Source of the DNA: Bog-756 sp963830165
Lineage (GTDB): Bacteria > Actinomycetota > Acidimicrobiia > Acidimicrobiales > RAAP-2
Direction: 5' to 3'
Assembly: GCA_963830165.1 (NCBI GenBank)
Contig: CAWHKZ010000008.1
Coordinates: 613,457 to 677,456 of the forward strand
Length of the DNA stretch: 64,000 nt
The translations under genes and the position numbers were made by a program. Of the stretch, positions 24,799 through 33,738 are shown piece by piece. The notes under the pieces were generated by a model. The model saw only the letters and a list, made by a program, of their open reading frames with translations. It had not been told where the DNA came from and searched no databases. Every line of letters starts with the position of its first letter. Position 1 is the stretch's first letter.

Positions 24799-26286
24799 TC
24801 AGGGGGAGCCGATCGGTGGCGCCGTCCTGTCGTCGTCGCCCGTACCCCGGGGCCCGGCACCGGCACTCCCCCCGGGTCGCGGCTCGGGCAGGGCGGTCGG
24901 CTCCGGGGCCACCGTCGACGCAGCCACCAGTCCGTGGGGGGTCGCGACGAGCTCGCCGCTGGCCACGGCCAGCTGCAGTCGCCGCACCCTGCGGTCGTGC
25001 TGGGCCATGGCCGCGCGGAAGGCCTTGCGGTGCTTGCGCCGGTACTCCCACTCGTACATCCGCGGCTGTCCCTTCGGCGAGCGCGGGATGGCGAGGAGGA
25101 CCATCAGGAACGGCAGGAGCATGACCCGCTCGCGGTAGATGAGGCCCAGGTTGCCGAGTGCGGCGAACAGGTAGATGAACAGGATGCTGTAGACGAGGCA
25201 CAGCATCACGTAGGCGCGGGCGAACGAGGCGCGGGGGAGCATGCGCAACTGCCGGTAGGAGGCGAAGAAGACGCCGAGGATGACCGTGTTCTCGAGGGCG
25301 GCGGCCAACTCGCCCGAACCGTGGAAGTTGATGGGCAGCGGATCGAGCAGCACCGTGTACGCGTCGATCGGCCATCGCAGCGGGCTCGAGGAGTAGGCGA
25401 CGCCGCCCGAACCGCCGTACACCGAGTTGTTGGCGGTCGTGTTGCTGAGCGATGTCGTCGAACCCAGCTTGAGGTAGTGCAGGGTCACGAACACCGAGGC
25501 CCCCAACAGGATGAACATGAAGGCGAGCCCGCCGACGCGTTTGACGGTGGCGTAGGCCTGCCTCCGGTCGCCCCCCGGGCGGATCATCAGGGCCACCGCG
25601 AACGCGGCCAGTGCCACCAGCAGCTCGTTGGGGCGGATCAGCACACCGATCAGGGCTCCGAAGGTGATCGTCCGGAACCCACCCGGGGCGCGCCGCAGCA
25701 CCTTGGCGCAGCCGAACGCCACCAGTCCGAGGGAGACGGTCATGATCGCCTCCTTGCTGACGTCGGCGGTCCAGAAGATCGTCGAGGGGAGGAAGAAGAC
25801 GAGGTAGGCGTAGCGGCGGTGGCTCCGGCGCGCCTCGGGGAACGTCACCGTGAACGCCCGGTAGAACATGATGGTCCCGAGCCACGACAGCCAGGAGAAC
25901 ACGAGGAACGTCGCCAACTGGTTGACGCCCACGATGGCCATGACGATGCCCGCGGCGATGCTGACCGAACCGTCGTTGACGATGGCGCGCACGTCCGAAC
26001 CGGCCAGGGTGAAGTTGAAGGACCTGAAGTTGGGGGCCAGGATGGCGCCCTGGGTGTCGTAGCGGATCCAGTCGGCGACGCCGTGGTAGAAGTGGTGCAC
26101 CACGAAGATCTGGGCGGGGGCGGCCAGCAGGTGGAGCACGAGGCTCCACAGCAGGATGCGGTGCAGCCAGGGATTCTGCTCCTTGTCCACCACCCAGGCG
26201 ATGATGGGCCGGGACACCAGGAGGAGGACGGCCGCCACGACGACCACCCCGACGGGGTTGGATCCGAGTGTGGCGCCGATCATCAT
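24799..26286 (-). CDS. Polytopic membrane protein, candidate polysaccharide polymerase or GT-C-like enzyme
   Basis: 495 residues with about ten hydrophobic segments and a hydrophilic basic C-terminal tail of about 110 residues. Visible elements are a first segment VGVVVVAAVLLLVSRPIIAW, an outside loop rich in Ser/Thr/Asn between mid segments (SLSNTTANNSVYGGSGG), and a late GLIYRERVMLLPFLMVLLAI. No family motif is decisive. The length, topology and position 26 bases after the Wzz-like gene suggest a Wzy-type polymerase or O-antigen ligase. ATG 26286 with a second ATG next to it. Function is inferred from context only. Confidence 0.6.
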   Translation of the reverse strand: MMIGATLGSNPVGVVVVAAVLLLVSRPIIAWVVDKEQNPWLHRILLWSLVLHLLAAPAQIFVVHHFYHGVADWIRYDTQGAILAPNFRSFNFTLAGSDVRAIVNDGSVSIAAGIVMAIVGVNQLATFLVFSWLSWLGTIMFYRAFTVTFPEARRSHRRYAYLVFFLPSTIFWTADVSKEAIMTVSLGLVAFGCAKVLRRAPGGFRTITFGALIGVLIRPNELLVALAAFAVALMIRPGGDRRQAYATVKRVGGLAFMFILLGASVFVTLHYLKLGSTTSLSNTTANNSVYGGSGGVAYSSSPLRWPIDAYTVLLDPLPINFHGSGELAAALENTVILGVFFASYRQLRMLPRASFARAYVMLCLVYSILFIYLFAALGNLGLIYRERVMLLPFLMVLLAIPRSPKGQPRMYEWEYRRKHRKAFRAAMAQHDRRVRRLQLAVASGELVATPHGLVAASTVAPEPTALPEPRPGGSAGAGPRGTGDDDRTAPPIGSP

Positions 26287-26312
26287 GGGCCCCTACCGCT
26301 CGCCCGGGTGAC

Positions 26313-28019
26313 TCAGGACGGGTGCAGCTCGGGAGTGACGCCGACCACGCCGTCCGATCCCGGCCCGGCGGGGGCATCGGGACCGGTGACATCGGACTCG
26401 TCGGACCCGTCGCCCTCGTCGGACACGACCGGCACGCCGGCGCGGCCCGAGGCCGCCATGCCGGACTCGAGGACGCGCTTCTGGCCCTTCGACAGCTCCT
26501 CGCCCGTGAAGACCACACCGAGCACCGGGGCACCCAGGCGGCGGAGGATGTCCCCCATGTCCTGGGCGTCGTCCACCTCGGTCACCCCGTTCTCCACGAT
26601 GACGACCACCGCGTCGACGGAGTGCACCAGGGCCTCACCGTGGTGGTAGCGCAGGAAGGCCGGCGTCTCGACGATCACGACGTCGGCGACCGAGCGGGCG
26701 GCGTCCAGGACCTCCTTGGCCCGGTTGACCAGCTGGCCGCTGTTGCGCATGAAGTGGCGCATCGACAGCGTCCACACCCGCTCGGGGCCCGCCGGGGTGA
26801 GGCGGCTCTCGACGTCGGCCGCACTGACCGGCCCGGACAGCACGGACTCGGCCGGGAAGGTGGTCCCGACCTCGAGGTCGGCCGTGCTCACGACGACGAC
26901 GTCCTCGGACGCCTCGGCGTAGGTGGCGGCCAGGTTGGCCACCACCTTGGCCCGCGAGGGCTCGTCGACGGTCGAGGCGACGAGCAGTACGGCGCGCGAG
27001 CCGGACTCGGGGACCTGGTAGGGCTCGGCCTTGGAGGCGCCCATGCCGAACAGGTCCCCGAAGGCGTCGTCCGCCCCACCCACCGCGGCCGCGTCCGAGG
27101 CCATGGCCTCGAAGAGGACGGACATCCGGAGTTTCCGGTACGCCTCGGACGCCGGTGACGTCGGCCGGTCGACCACGTCGACGACGCCCGGGTCGGCCGG
27201 CCACGTCTCGGGGATGTCGGCGATCACCGGGAACCTGGTGTGCTTCTCGGCGCGCTTCGCCCGGCGGATCGTCCTGTTCAGGACCTCGCGGATGAGGACG
27301 ATGGCGAGGCCGATGAGCGCGCCGCCGATCAGGCCGATGACGAACCTCACCTTGTGGCTGTTGAGCCTGCTCCTGGACGGGAGGTTGACGCGGTGGGCGA
27401 GCTGCGGGGTGCCGGGGAAGATCACCTGGTACCCGGTCGACGTGGCGGCGAACGGCGAGTCCGATGCCGCGCTGGCCCTGACCGGGGTGGTGGCGTCGGC
27501 CGCGGCGTGGGCGGCGGCCTGCTGCTCGAGGGTGTTGCCGAGCTCCTTGGCGTAGGCGTTGGCCAGGTCGGCGGCCAGGGCCGGTGTCTGGGCCGCCGCG
27601 TAGAGGGTGACGGAACCAGCGGTGGCCGCCTTCTTGGTCGATGCGGCGGCGGTCGTGCCCCCGGCCGTCGCACTGGCCGGGTAGCTGCCCTTGGCCGTGG
27701 GCGCGACGTTCGAGCCGAACATCCCCCCGGCGAACACGTAGGGGTTGCCCGTCAGGCCCACGTCGGACACCGCGGCCAGCTTCACCGGGAAGGTGTTGGC
27801 GTAGAAGAGGATCTGGGCGTTCGACACGGTGCCCTGGATGATCCCGCTCGACGCCGGGGCCCCGACCGATGCCCAGGTCTCCCACTTGAGGACCGTCTTC
27901 GGCTGCTTCGTCGTGGAGATCGGGTAGAGGAGCGCGACGATCACGCCCACCACGGCGAGCACGGCGATCAGGCGCCAACGCTGACGCAGCGCACCGAGGA
28001 AGTTGATTGGCTCGATCAT
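26313..28019 (-). CDS. Wzz/BY-kinase-like polysaccharide co-polymerase with degenerate ATPase domain
   Basis: 568 residues. A Wzz-like topology: TM1 about residues 16-34 (LIAVLAVVGVIVALLYPI), a periplasm-side Ala/Thr-rich domain, TM2 about 228-247 (VRFVIGLIGGALIGLAIVLI), then a BY-kinase/MinD-like cytoplasmic domain starting SEAYRKLRMSVLFEAM. The P-loop position reads LLVASTVDEPSRAKVVANLA, with no GKS/T; Walker A' reads VVVVSTADLE and Walker B VVIVETPAFL. The C-terminus has no tyrosine cluster. I infer a non-catalytic chain-length or scaffolding protein. ATG 28019 is preceded by AGGGG. Head of a pair with the polymerase-like gene. Confidence 0.75.
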   Translation of the reverse strand: MIEPINFLGALRQRWRLIAVLAVVGVIVALLYPISTTKQPKTVLKWETWASVGAPASSGIIQGTVSNAQILFYANTFPVKLAAVSDVGLTGNPYVFAGGMFGSNVAPTAKGSYPASATAGGTTAAASTKKAATAGSVTLYAAAQTPALAADLANAYAKELGNTLEQQAAAHAAADATTPVRASAASDSPFAATSTGYQVIFPGTPQLAHRVNLPSRSRLNSHKVRFVIGLIGGALIGLAIVLIREVLNRTIRRAKRAEKHTRFPVIADIPETWPADPGVVDVVDRPTSPASEAYRKLRMSVLFEAMASDAAAVGGADDAFGDLFGMGASKAEPYQVPESGSRAVLLVASTVDEPSRAKVVANLAATYAEASEDVVVVSTADLEVGTTFPAESVLSGPVSAADVESRLTPAGPERVWTLSMRHFMRNSGQLVNRAKEVLDAARSVADVVIVETPAFLRYHHGEALVHSVDAVVVIVENGVTEVDDAQDMGDILRRLGAPVLGVVFTGEELSKGQKRVLESGMAASGRAGVPVVSDEGDGSDESDVTGPDAPAGPGSDGVVGVTPELHPS

Positions 28020-28536
28020 GCCCCTGTCCCGTTCGCGATATTGCCCACACGTGGGCGGAGATACGGCCCGTTGATCGTACTACACGGACCCCGTGTTTCC
28101 ACAGGGGGGTCCGGCCGTTCAGCCTGCCGCCGCCTGTCTGCAACCGACTGGCAACCGTGCCGTCCGACGGCAACGATGCGGTCCGATCGCCACGATGCCG
28201 TCCGATGGCAGCCGTGCGGTCCGACGGTCGCCGACGACGTCGCTCGCCCCCGTCCGTGACCGTACGGCGACCGCGCGGGCGACGAGGCCACCCCCGGTTG
28301 CAGGACAGCCGCCGCACACCGCCACCGATCCCAAAATTTGAGGATGCCGAACGGTGACCATCGCGGTAGAGTTTGAGCGACGACACAGGGCAGCGGCACG
28401 TGAATACGTTGCGTGCCGCAACGCAGGTGCCGGAGAGCGCGGGGCGCTCCGAGGCGAACACATATTCGTCTGCGAGGACCGGGCGGCCAGGTTGTCGGCC
28501 ACCTCGCCAAGGGGCTGTTGTCAGGGGGGCGTAGGA
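28020..28536. promoter_or_regulatory. Divergent control region between the Wzz-like and dehydratase genes
   Basis: 517 bases with no convincing gene. Near the Wzz-like start are CCCAC-AC-GTGGG (28044-28055) and ACACGG-ACC-CCGTGT (28082-28096). The middle holds a 19-base tandem repeat (28151-28226). Toward the dehydratase are GCGGCACG/CGTGCCGC arms around an 11-base loop (28393-28419) and GAGCGC-GGG-GCGCTC (28434-28448), which would fold in the plus-strand leader RNA. Around 28330-28345 the sequence turns AT-rich (CCAAAATTTGAGG). Several regulatory inputs seem likely; none is identified. Confidence 0.5.
28151..28226. repeat. 19-base tandem repeat, four copies, in a divergent control region
   Basis: Units start at 28151, 28170, 28189 and 28208 with consensus GCAACGATGCSGTCCGAYG. 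The core GTCCGA is invariant; the base before it alternates C, G, C, G. A 19-base period is close to two helical turns, so proteins bound at successive units would sit nearly on one face. Flanking units do not match, so there are four copies exactly. Confidence 0.75.
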
Positions 28537-30631
28537 ATGGATGCGCAAGCATCGCCAGCGTCGGAAGGAACAATGAGGTCGTATCCGGGGCAGGCCGACG
28601 ACCAGGAGGTGTCGCGCACCGACATGCGGCGGGTGGCCGTGGCCGCCAGCCGGGTCCGGGCCGCGATCCTCTTCGTCCTGCTCGACGCCATCACCGTCGT
28701 GATCGGCTACGGGCTCGCCGAGGTGACCTACTTCCGTGACCGGGCCCCGAGCGGCTACTGGCTCCACTTCAGCGAATTCCTGGCCGTGGCCGTCGTCGTC
28801 ACCATCGCCTCGAACAAGATGTTCGGCCTCTATGGACGCATGTGGCGGCACGCCGGCGCCGACGAGGCCCGCCAGCTCCTGCTCTCCGTGGCGACCACCC
28901 TCTGCGTACTGATCGCCTTCTGGCCCGCCGGCAACGCCATCAACATCGAGCTGGTGCCGCCCTTCGTGGTGGTGGTCGGCTGCATGTTCACCGCCGTCGG
29001 CATGGGCATCCTCCGCTTCCATTCGCGCCTGTTCGCCTGGCAACGGGGCTCCAAGCGCCTCGGACTCCGGGTGGCCGTGATCGGCAGCCGGGACGCCGGT
29101 GCGGCGGCGATCCGCGAGATGCTGCGCAGCCCGGGCGCCGGCCTGGTGCCGGTCGCCGTCTTCGACGACGACGAGCGGGCCCACGGCCTCTCCCTCCTCG
29201 GCGTGCCCGTGGTCGGCGGCATCAACGAGATCCCGAAGGCGGCCAGCCGCTACACCATCCAACAGGTGCTCCTCACCATCCCGTCACCGGCGCCGGAGCT
29301 CGTCGACCGCGGCGCTGCGGGCCTCCGAGCAGGCCGGCGTGTCGATGAAGATGCTGCCGGGCGTGAAGGACATGCTCAACGAGCCCAATCATCTGGCCGC
29401 CCTGCGCCAGGCCCGCGAGCCGCAGATCGAGGACCTCCTCGGCCGCACCCCCGTGCCCACGGACCTCGAGTCGGTCCGACGCTCCATCGAGGGCCAGCGG
29501 GTCCTGGTCACCGGCGCCGGAGGGTCCATCGGCTCCGAAATCTGCCGGCAGCTGGCGAGCCTCGACCCACGCCAGCTCGTGCTGCTCGACCACGACGAGA
29601 CCCACCTGCACGACACCGCCGCCACCATCGCCGGACCGACCGAGCAGGCGCTCGTCGACATCTACGACCGCGACGCGGTCTTCGACACCTTCGAGCACTA
29701 CCGCCCCGACGTCGTGTTCCACGCCGCCGCCCACAAGCACGTGCCCGTGCTCGAGCAGCACCCGATCGAGGCGGCCAAGACCAACGTCCTCGGCACGCTC
29801 AACATCGTCGACGCCGCCGCCGTGGTCGGCTGCCGGCACTTCGTGCAGATCTCGACCGACAAGGCCGTCCATCCCTCCAGCGTCATGGGTGCCTCCAAGC
29901 GCCTGGCCGAGCAGACCGTCCTGGCCCACGCCCCCGAAGGCGGCGCCTACTGCACGGTGCGCTTCGGCAACGTGCTGGGCAGCCGGGGCAGCGTCATCCC
30001 CACCTTCGCCCGACAGATCGCCCAGGGCGGCCCGGTCACGGTCACCGATCCCCGCATGACCCGGTTCTTCATGAGCGTGGAGGAGGCGGTCCAGCTCGTG
30101 CTGCAGGCTTCGGTACTGTCCGAGGGTGGCGAGATCTTCATGCTGGAGATGGGTGTACCGGTGAAGATCATCGATCTGGCCGAACGGATGATCCGGCTGT
30201 CGGGCTGCCAGGTCGGCATCGACATCCCCATCGAGATCACCGGGATGCGCCCCGGTGAGAAGCTCAACGAGGTGCTGAGCACCCCCGACGAGGAGATCTT
30301 CGGCACCAGCCACCCCTACATCAACCGCCTGGTGCCCATCCCGGCCCCGGCCGACGCGTTCGCCGCCGAGCTCGAGGAGCTGGAGCTCGCCACCCTGAAG
30401 CGCGACAAGGAAACCGTCCGCTGCCTGCTGTTCACCGCCGCCGCCACCGGCACCTCGGTCCCGGCGGTCCCCGGCGTGCCGGTCCGGGCCGACGGGTCCG
30501 TCGACGGCGCGGTCGCCGGCCAGTCCTTCGAGTGGCCGGAGCTCGACGACGCCGAGGCCGAGCTCGACCTGCGGGGAGTGGTGGCCGGCTACCTCCAGCC
30601 CGAGACCGACACGGGCCAGGTCCGGACGTGA
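28537..30631 (+). CDS. Membrane-anchored nucleotide-sugar 4,6-dehydratase (PglF/WbpM/CapD type), one frameshift
   Basis: About 697 residues after correction. Four or five N-terminal TM segments (AAILFVLLDAITVVIGYGLA onward), a CoA-binding-like Rossmann domain (LRVAVIGSRDAGAAAIREM), then the SDR domain: VLVTGAGGSIGSEICRQLAS, HAAAHKHVPVLE and the signature QISTDKAVHPSSVMGASKR. In that signature the usual catalytic Tyr is Met, as in UDP-GlcNAc 4,6-dehydratases. Removing one G near 29311 restores the frame. Start is ATG 28537, or ATG 28573, which follows GGAAGGA and is overlapped by an 11-codon frame MRKHRQRRKEQ (28541-28576). It should supply the keto sugar used by a DegT aminotransferase. Confidence 0.85.
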
Positions 30632-30684
30632 CCGACCGCACCTCCGGCCGGCCCCGGTCGGCACAGCCGTGCCCGCAGCGATGA
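30628..30684 (+). other. Possible 18-codon bridging mini-ORF between dehydratase and dehydrogenase genes
   Basis: GTG 30628 overlaps the dehydratase stop (GTGA) and the frame VTDRTSGRPRSAQPCPQR ends at TGA 30682-30684, overlapping the next ATG (ATGA). It thus links two genes that are otherwise 49 bases apart. A 3-codon frame (MPS, 31946-31957) bridges the next gap in the same way. Either could let ribosomes run on, or be chance. Confidence 0.3.
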
Positions 30685-31946
30685 GCGACGCCTCCCTCGG
30701 CAGACTGGTCGTGGTCGGACAGGGCTACGTCGGCCTGCCCCTCGCCCTGCGGGCCGTCGAGGTCGGCTACGACGTCGTCGGATTCGACCTCGACGTCGAC
30801 CGCATCAAGCGCCTGGCCGACGGTGACTCCTACGTGGAGGACATCAGCGACGAGCGGCTGGCCGCCGCGCTGGCCTCCGGCCGGTACCTGCCGACGGACG
30901 ACAGCGCCCACATGGCCGGCTTCGACCTGGCCGTGATCGACGTGCCCACACCGCTCGAGGACGGCAACCCGAACCTCTCCTACGTCGAGGAGGCCGCCGG
31001 CACGCTCTCCGCCCACCTGCGCCCGGGAGCCACCGTGGTCCTCGAGTCGACCAGCTACCCGGGAACGACCGAGGAGCTGGTCGTCCCCATCCTCGAGTCC
31101 GGCTCCGGCCTGGTCGGCGGACGCGACTTCCACGCCGGCTACAGCCCCGAGCGGATCGATCCCGGCAACACCACCTGGCAGCTGGAGAACACGCCGAAGG
31201 TGGTCTCCGGCATCGACGCCGCCTCCCTCGAAGCGGTCGAGGAGTTCTACGGACGGATCGTGGAGCGGACGGTGGCCGTGTCGGGCACCCGGGAGGCCGA
31301 GCTCACCAAGCTGCTCGAGAACACCTTCCGCCACGTGAACATCGCGCTGGTCAACGAGCTGGCCATGTTCGCCGCCGACCTCGACATCGACGTGTGGGAG
31401 GCCATCGACGCCGCCTCGACCAAGCCGTTCGGCTACCTGCGGTTCACCCCCGGCCCCGGCGTCGGTGGCCACTGCCTCCCCATCGACCCCAGCTATCTGT
31501 CGTGGAAGGTGCGGCGCAGCCTCGGACAGCCGTTCCGCTTCGTCGAGTTGGCCAACGACGTCAACGAGCACATGCCCGACTACGTGGTGCGCCGACTGAT
31601 GCTGGCCTTCAACCGGATGGGCCGGTCGGTGAGCGGCTCGCGCGTCCTGCTGCTCGGCCTGGCCTACAAGCGCAACACCGGGGACGCCCGCGAGGCGCCC
31701 GGTACCGTGATCGCCCGCTCGCTGGTGGCCCTCGGGGCCGACCTGCGGGTGGCCGACCCCCACCTCGACGGGCGGGCTCTCTCGTTCCCGCTGGTCGAGG
31801 CCACCGCCGAGGAGCTGGCCGCCGCCGACGCCGTCGTGCTCGTGACCGATCACGACGCCTTCGACTACGACCTGATCGAGCGGCACGCCCGCTTCATCCT
31901 CGACACCCGCAACCGACTGGACGGAACGTCGGTCGAGCGGCTCTGA
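30681..31946 (+). CDS. UDP-sugar 6-dehydrogenase (WbpA/WecC/Ugd family)
   Basis: 421 residues. NAD-dependent two-step oxidation of a UDP-sugar C6 hydroxyl to a carboxylate. N-terminal Rossmann motif VVVGQGYVGLPLALRAVEVG, SPERIDPGN, central TKLLENTFRHVNIALVNELA, and the catalytic cysteine in PGPGVGGHCLPIDPSYLSWK; the C-terminal domain has LGLAYKRNTGDAREAPG. The shape favours the N-acetyl-hexosamine subgroup (WbpA/WecC) over plain UDP-glucose dehydrogenase. ATG 30681. It precedes an epimerase, giving a uronic-acid branch whose carboxylate AsnB could amidate (inference). Confidence 0.87.
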   Translation: MSDASLGRLVVVGQGYVGLPLALRAVEVGYDVVGFDLDVDRIKRLADGDSYVEDISDERLAAALASGRYLPTDDSAHMAGFDLAVIDVPTPLEDGNPNLSYVEEAAGTLSAHLRPGATVVLESTSYPGTTEELVVPILESGSGLVGGRDFHAGYSPERIDPGNTTWQLENTPKVVSGIDAASLEAVEEFYGRIVERTVAVSGTREAELTKLLENTFRHVNIALVNELAMFAADLDIDVWEAIDAASTKPFGYLRFTPGPGVGGHCLPIDPSYLSWKVRRSLGQPFRFVELANDVNEHMPDYVVRRLMLAFNRMGRSVSGSRVLLLGLAYKRNTGDAREAPGTVIARSLVALGADLRVADPHLDGRALSFPLVEATAEELAAADAVVLVTDHDAFDYDLIERHARFILDTRNRLDGTSVERL

Positions 31947-31953
31947 TGCCTTC

Positions 31954-32886
31954 GTGAACGTCGTCGTCACCGGCGGGGCCGGTTTCATCGGGGCCAATCT
32001 GTGCCGCACGCTCGTGGCCACCCCCGGCGTGGACGAGGTCATCGCCCTCGACGACCTGTCGTCGGGCAGCAAGGACAACCTCGAGGGCCTCGACGCCGTC
32101 ACACTGGTCGAGGGGTCGATCCTCGACACCGCCGTGCTCGACGAGGTCGTCCCCGGCGCCGGGGCCATCGTCCACCTGGCCGCCCGCCCATCGGTCCCCC
32201 GCTCGATCGTCGACCCCGTCGCCTCCCACGAGGCCAACGCCACCGGCACGCTGAGGGTCCTCGAGGCGGCACGCCACCACGGCGGGCCGACGGTCGTGGT
32301 GGCCTCCTCCTCGTCGGTCTACGGGGCCAACCCCGAGCTCCCCAAGCACGAGGGGCTCGTGCCCATGCCGGTGAGCCCCTATGCCGTGAGCAAGCTGGCC
32401 GCCGAGTCCTACGCCCTCGCCTACGCCCACTCCTACGGGCTGGCCACCCTGCCGTTCCGGTTCTTCAACGTCTTCGGCCCGCTGCAGGCCCCCGACCACG
32501 CCTACGCCGCCGTGATCCCCGCCTTCCTGTCGGCGGCGCTCCGGGGCGATCCGCTGACGGTGCACGGGGACGGCGGGCAGACCCGGGACTTCACGTACGT
32601 GGGCACCGTGTGCTCGGTGCTGGCCGAGGCCGCCGTCCGCCCGGTGACCGCCACGAGACCGGTCAACCTGGCCTTCGGGACCCGGGTGTCGCTCCTCGAG
32701 GTCATCGCCCTGATCGAGGACCAGCTCGGCCATCCCGTCGACCGGGTCCACACCGAGCCGCGGGTGGGCGACGTCCGGGACTCCCAGGCCGACCAGTCGA
32801 GCCTGCGCCACCTCTTCCCCGACGTGCGGCCCGTCCCCCTGACCGAAGGGCTGGCCGCCACCATCGCCTGGTTCCGCGAGCGGTGA
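31954..32886 (+). CDS. NAD-dependent nucleotide-sugar epimerase (SDR, WbpP/GalE-like)
   Basis: 310 residues from GTG 31954. VVVTGGAGFIGANLCRTLVA is the NAD loop, VASSSSVYG holds the catalytic Ser, and SPYAVSKLAAESYALAYA the Tyr-x3-Lys pair. PFRFFNVFGPLQAPDHAYA and FTYVGTVCSVL are the usual substrate-side motifs of C4 epimerases. The stop overlaps the PAP2 gene (GTGA 32883-32886). In context it probably epimerises the uronic sugar made by the preceding gene or its precursor. Confidence 0.82.
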   Translation: MNVVVTGGAGFIGANLCRTLVATPGVDEVIALDDLSSGSKDNLEGLDAVTLVEGSILDTAVLDEVVPGAGAIVHLAARPSVPRSIVDPVASHEANATGTLRVLEAARHHGGPTVVVASSSSVYGANPELPKHEGLVPMPVSPYAVSKLAAESYALAYAHSYGLATLPFRFFNVFGPLQAPDHAYAAVIPAFLSAALRGDPLTVHGDGGQTRDFTYVGTVCSVLAEAAVRPVTATRPVNLAFGTRVSLLEVIALIEDQLGHPVDRVHTEPRVGDVRDSQADQSSLRHLFPDVRPVPLTEGLAATIAWFRER

Positions 32887-33566
32887 CCTCCGGGACGGCC
32901 CCCGGCACCACCCCGGCCCCCGCCGCCTCCGACGGACGGCCCGAGACGGTGATCGGCGCCATCCTGGTGGGGCTCACCGTGGTGGGCGCCATCGTCGTCC
33001 GGCTCCACCCCGGGGCCCTGTTCCTCGACCGGTGGGGCTTCGACTTCATCCACCCGGCCCAGGGCAACCAGCTCTACGTGCACGTGACCGAGTTCCGCTC
33101 CACGGACTCCCTGGTGGTCGGCTCGATCCTGGCCGCCCTCGTCGTCGTGGCCCGGGACCGCCTGCGGGCGCTGGCCTGCCTGGTCGGGCCGGGCCTGGCC
33201 GTGATCCTGGCCGAGTACCTGCTCAAGCCCCTGATCGCCCGCCGCTACGCCGAGGTCCTGACCTACCCGTCGGGCACGACCACCGCGGTGGCCGGGGTGG
33301 TCACCGCCTGGGCCGTCGCCGTCCCGGGCCGGATCCGGCCCGTCGTCGTGGCCGTGGGGGCATTCGTGCTCGGCCTGGAGTGCATCGCCGTGGTGGCCCT
33401 GCAGTGGCACTACCCGACCGACGCCCTGGCCGGCGGCGCCCTCGGGATCGGGGTCGTCCTCCTCCTGGACGGGGCGCTCCATCTGGCCGCCTCGTCCCAC
33501 CGGTCGCGCACGGTGCCGGCCGCCGCTTCCGGGCGGGGGCCGGGCCGGTCGGGGCCGCCGTCCTGA
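32883..33566 (+). CDS. PAP2-superfamily membrane phosphatase
   Basis: 227 residues, five or six TM segments. The three acid-phosphatase motifs can be followed: KPLIARR (motif 1), YPSGTTTAVAG (motif 2, Pro-Ser-Gly) and LECIAVVALQWHYPTDALAG (motif 3, His-x3-Asp). A likely job is dephosphorylating undecaprenyl diphosphate released during export or polymerisation, recycling the carrier. It is coupled to the epimerase by a 4-base overlap. The Ala/Pro-rich first 20 residues and the C-terminal tail are cytoplasmic filler. Confidence 0.75.
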   Translation: MTSGTAPGTTPAPAASDGRPETVIGAILVGLTVVGAIVVRLHPGALFLDRWGFDFIHPAQGNQLYVHVTEFRSTDSLVVGSILAALVVVARDRLRALACLVGPGLAVILAEYLLKPLIARRYAEVLTYPSGTTTAVAGVVTAWAVAVPGRIRPVVVAVGAFVLGLECIAVVALQWHYPTDALAGGALGIGVVLLLDGALHLAASSHRSRTVPAAASGRGPGRSGPPS

Positions 33567-33738
33567 CCTCGGCGACGTCCCCCGGCGGCCACGAACCTGG
33601 TACGGATCGCCACCCACCGGTAGGCTGGGCGGCCGGCGAACGCCGCACGGGCAGGCAGGCCCCGGGGGGAACCTCGACGGGGCCGGCGGAGGTGTGCGGT
33701 TGCGTCAGGGGTCGGTCCGGCCCGTGAGCGGGGGCGAC

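Noticed and set aside
28151..28226. Replication-origin iterons
   Set aside because: No dnaA, repA or AT-rich unwinding element next to it; the context is a chromosomal divergent promoter.
26635..29262. Open frame of about 875 codons on the minus strand through the Wzz-like gene and the control region
   Set aside because: It is an out-of-frame reading of the Wzz-like gene plus antisense of the dehydratase; low-complexity Arg-rich sequence.
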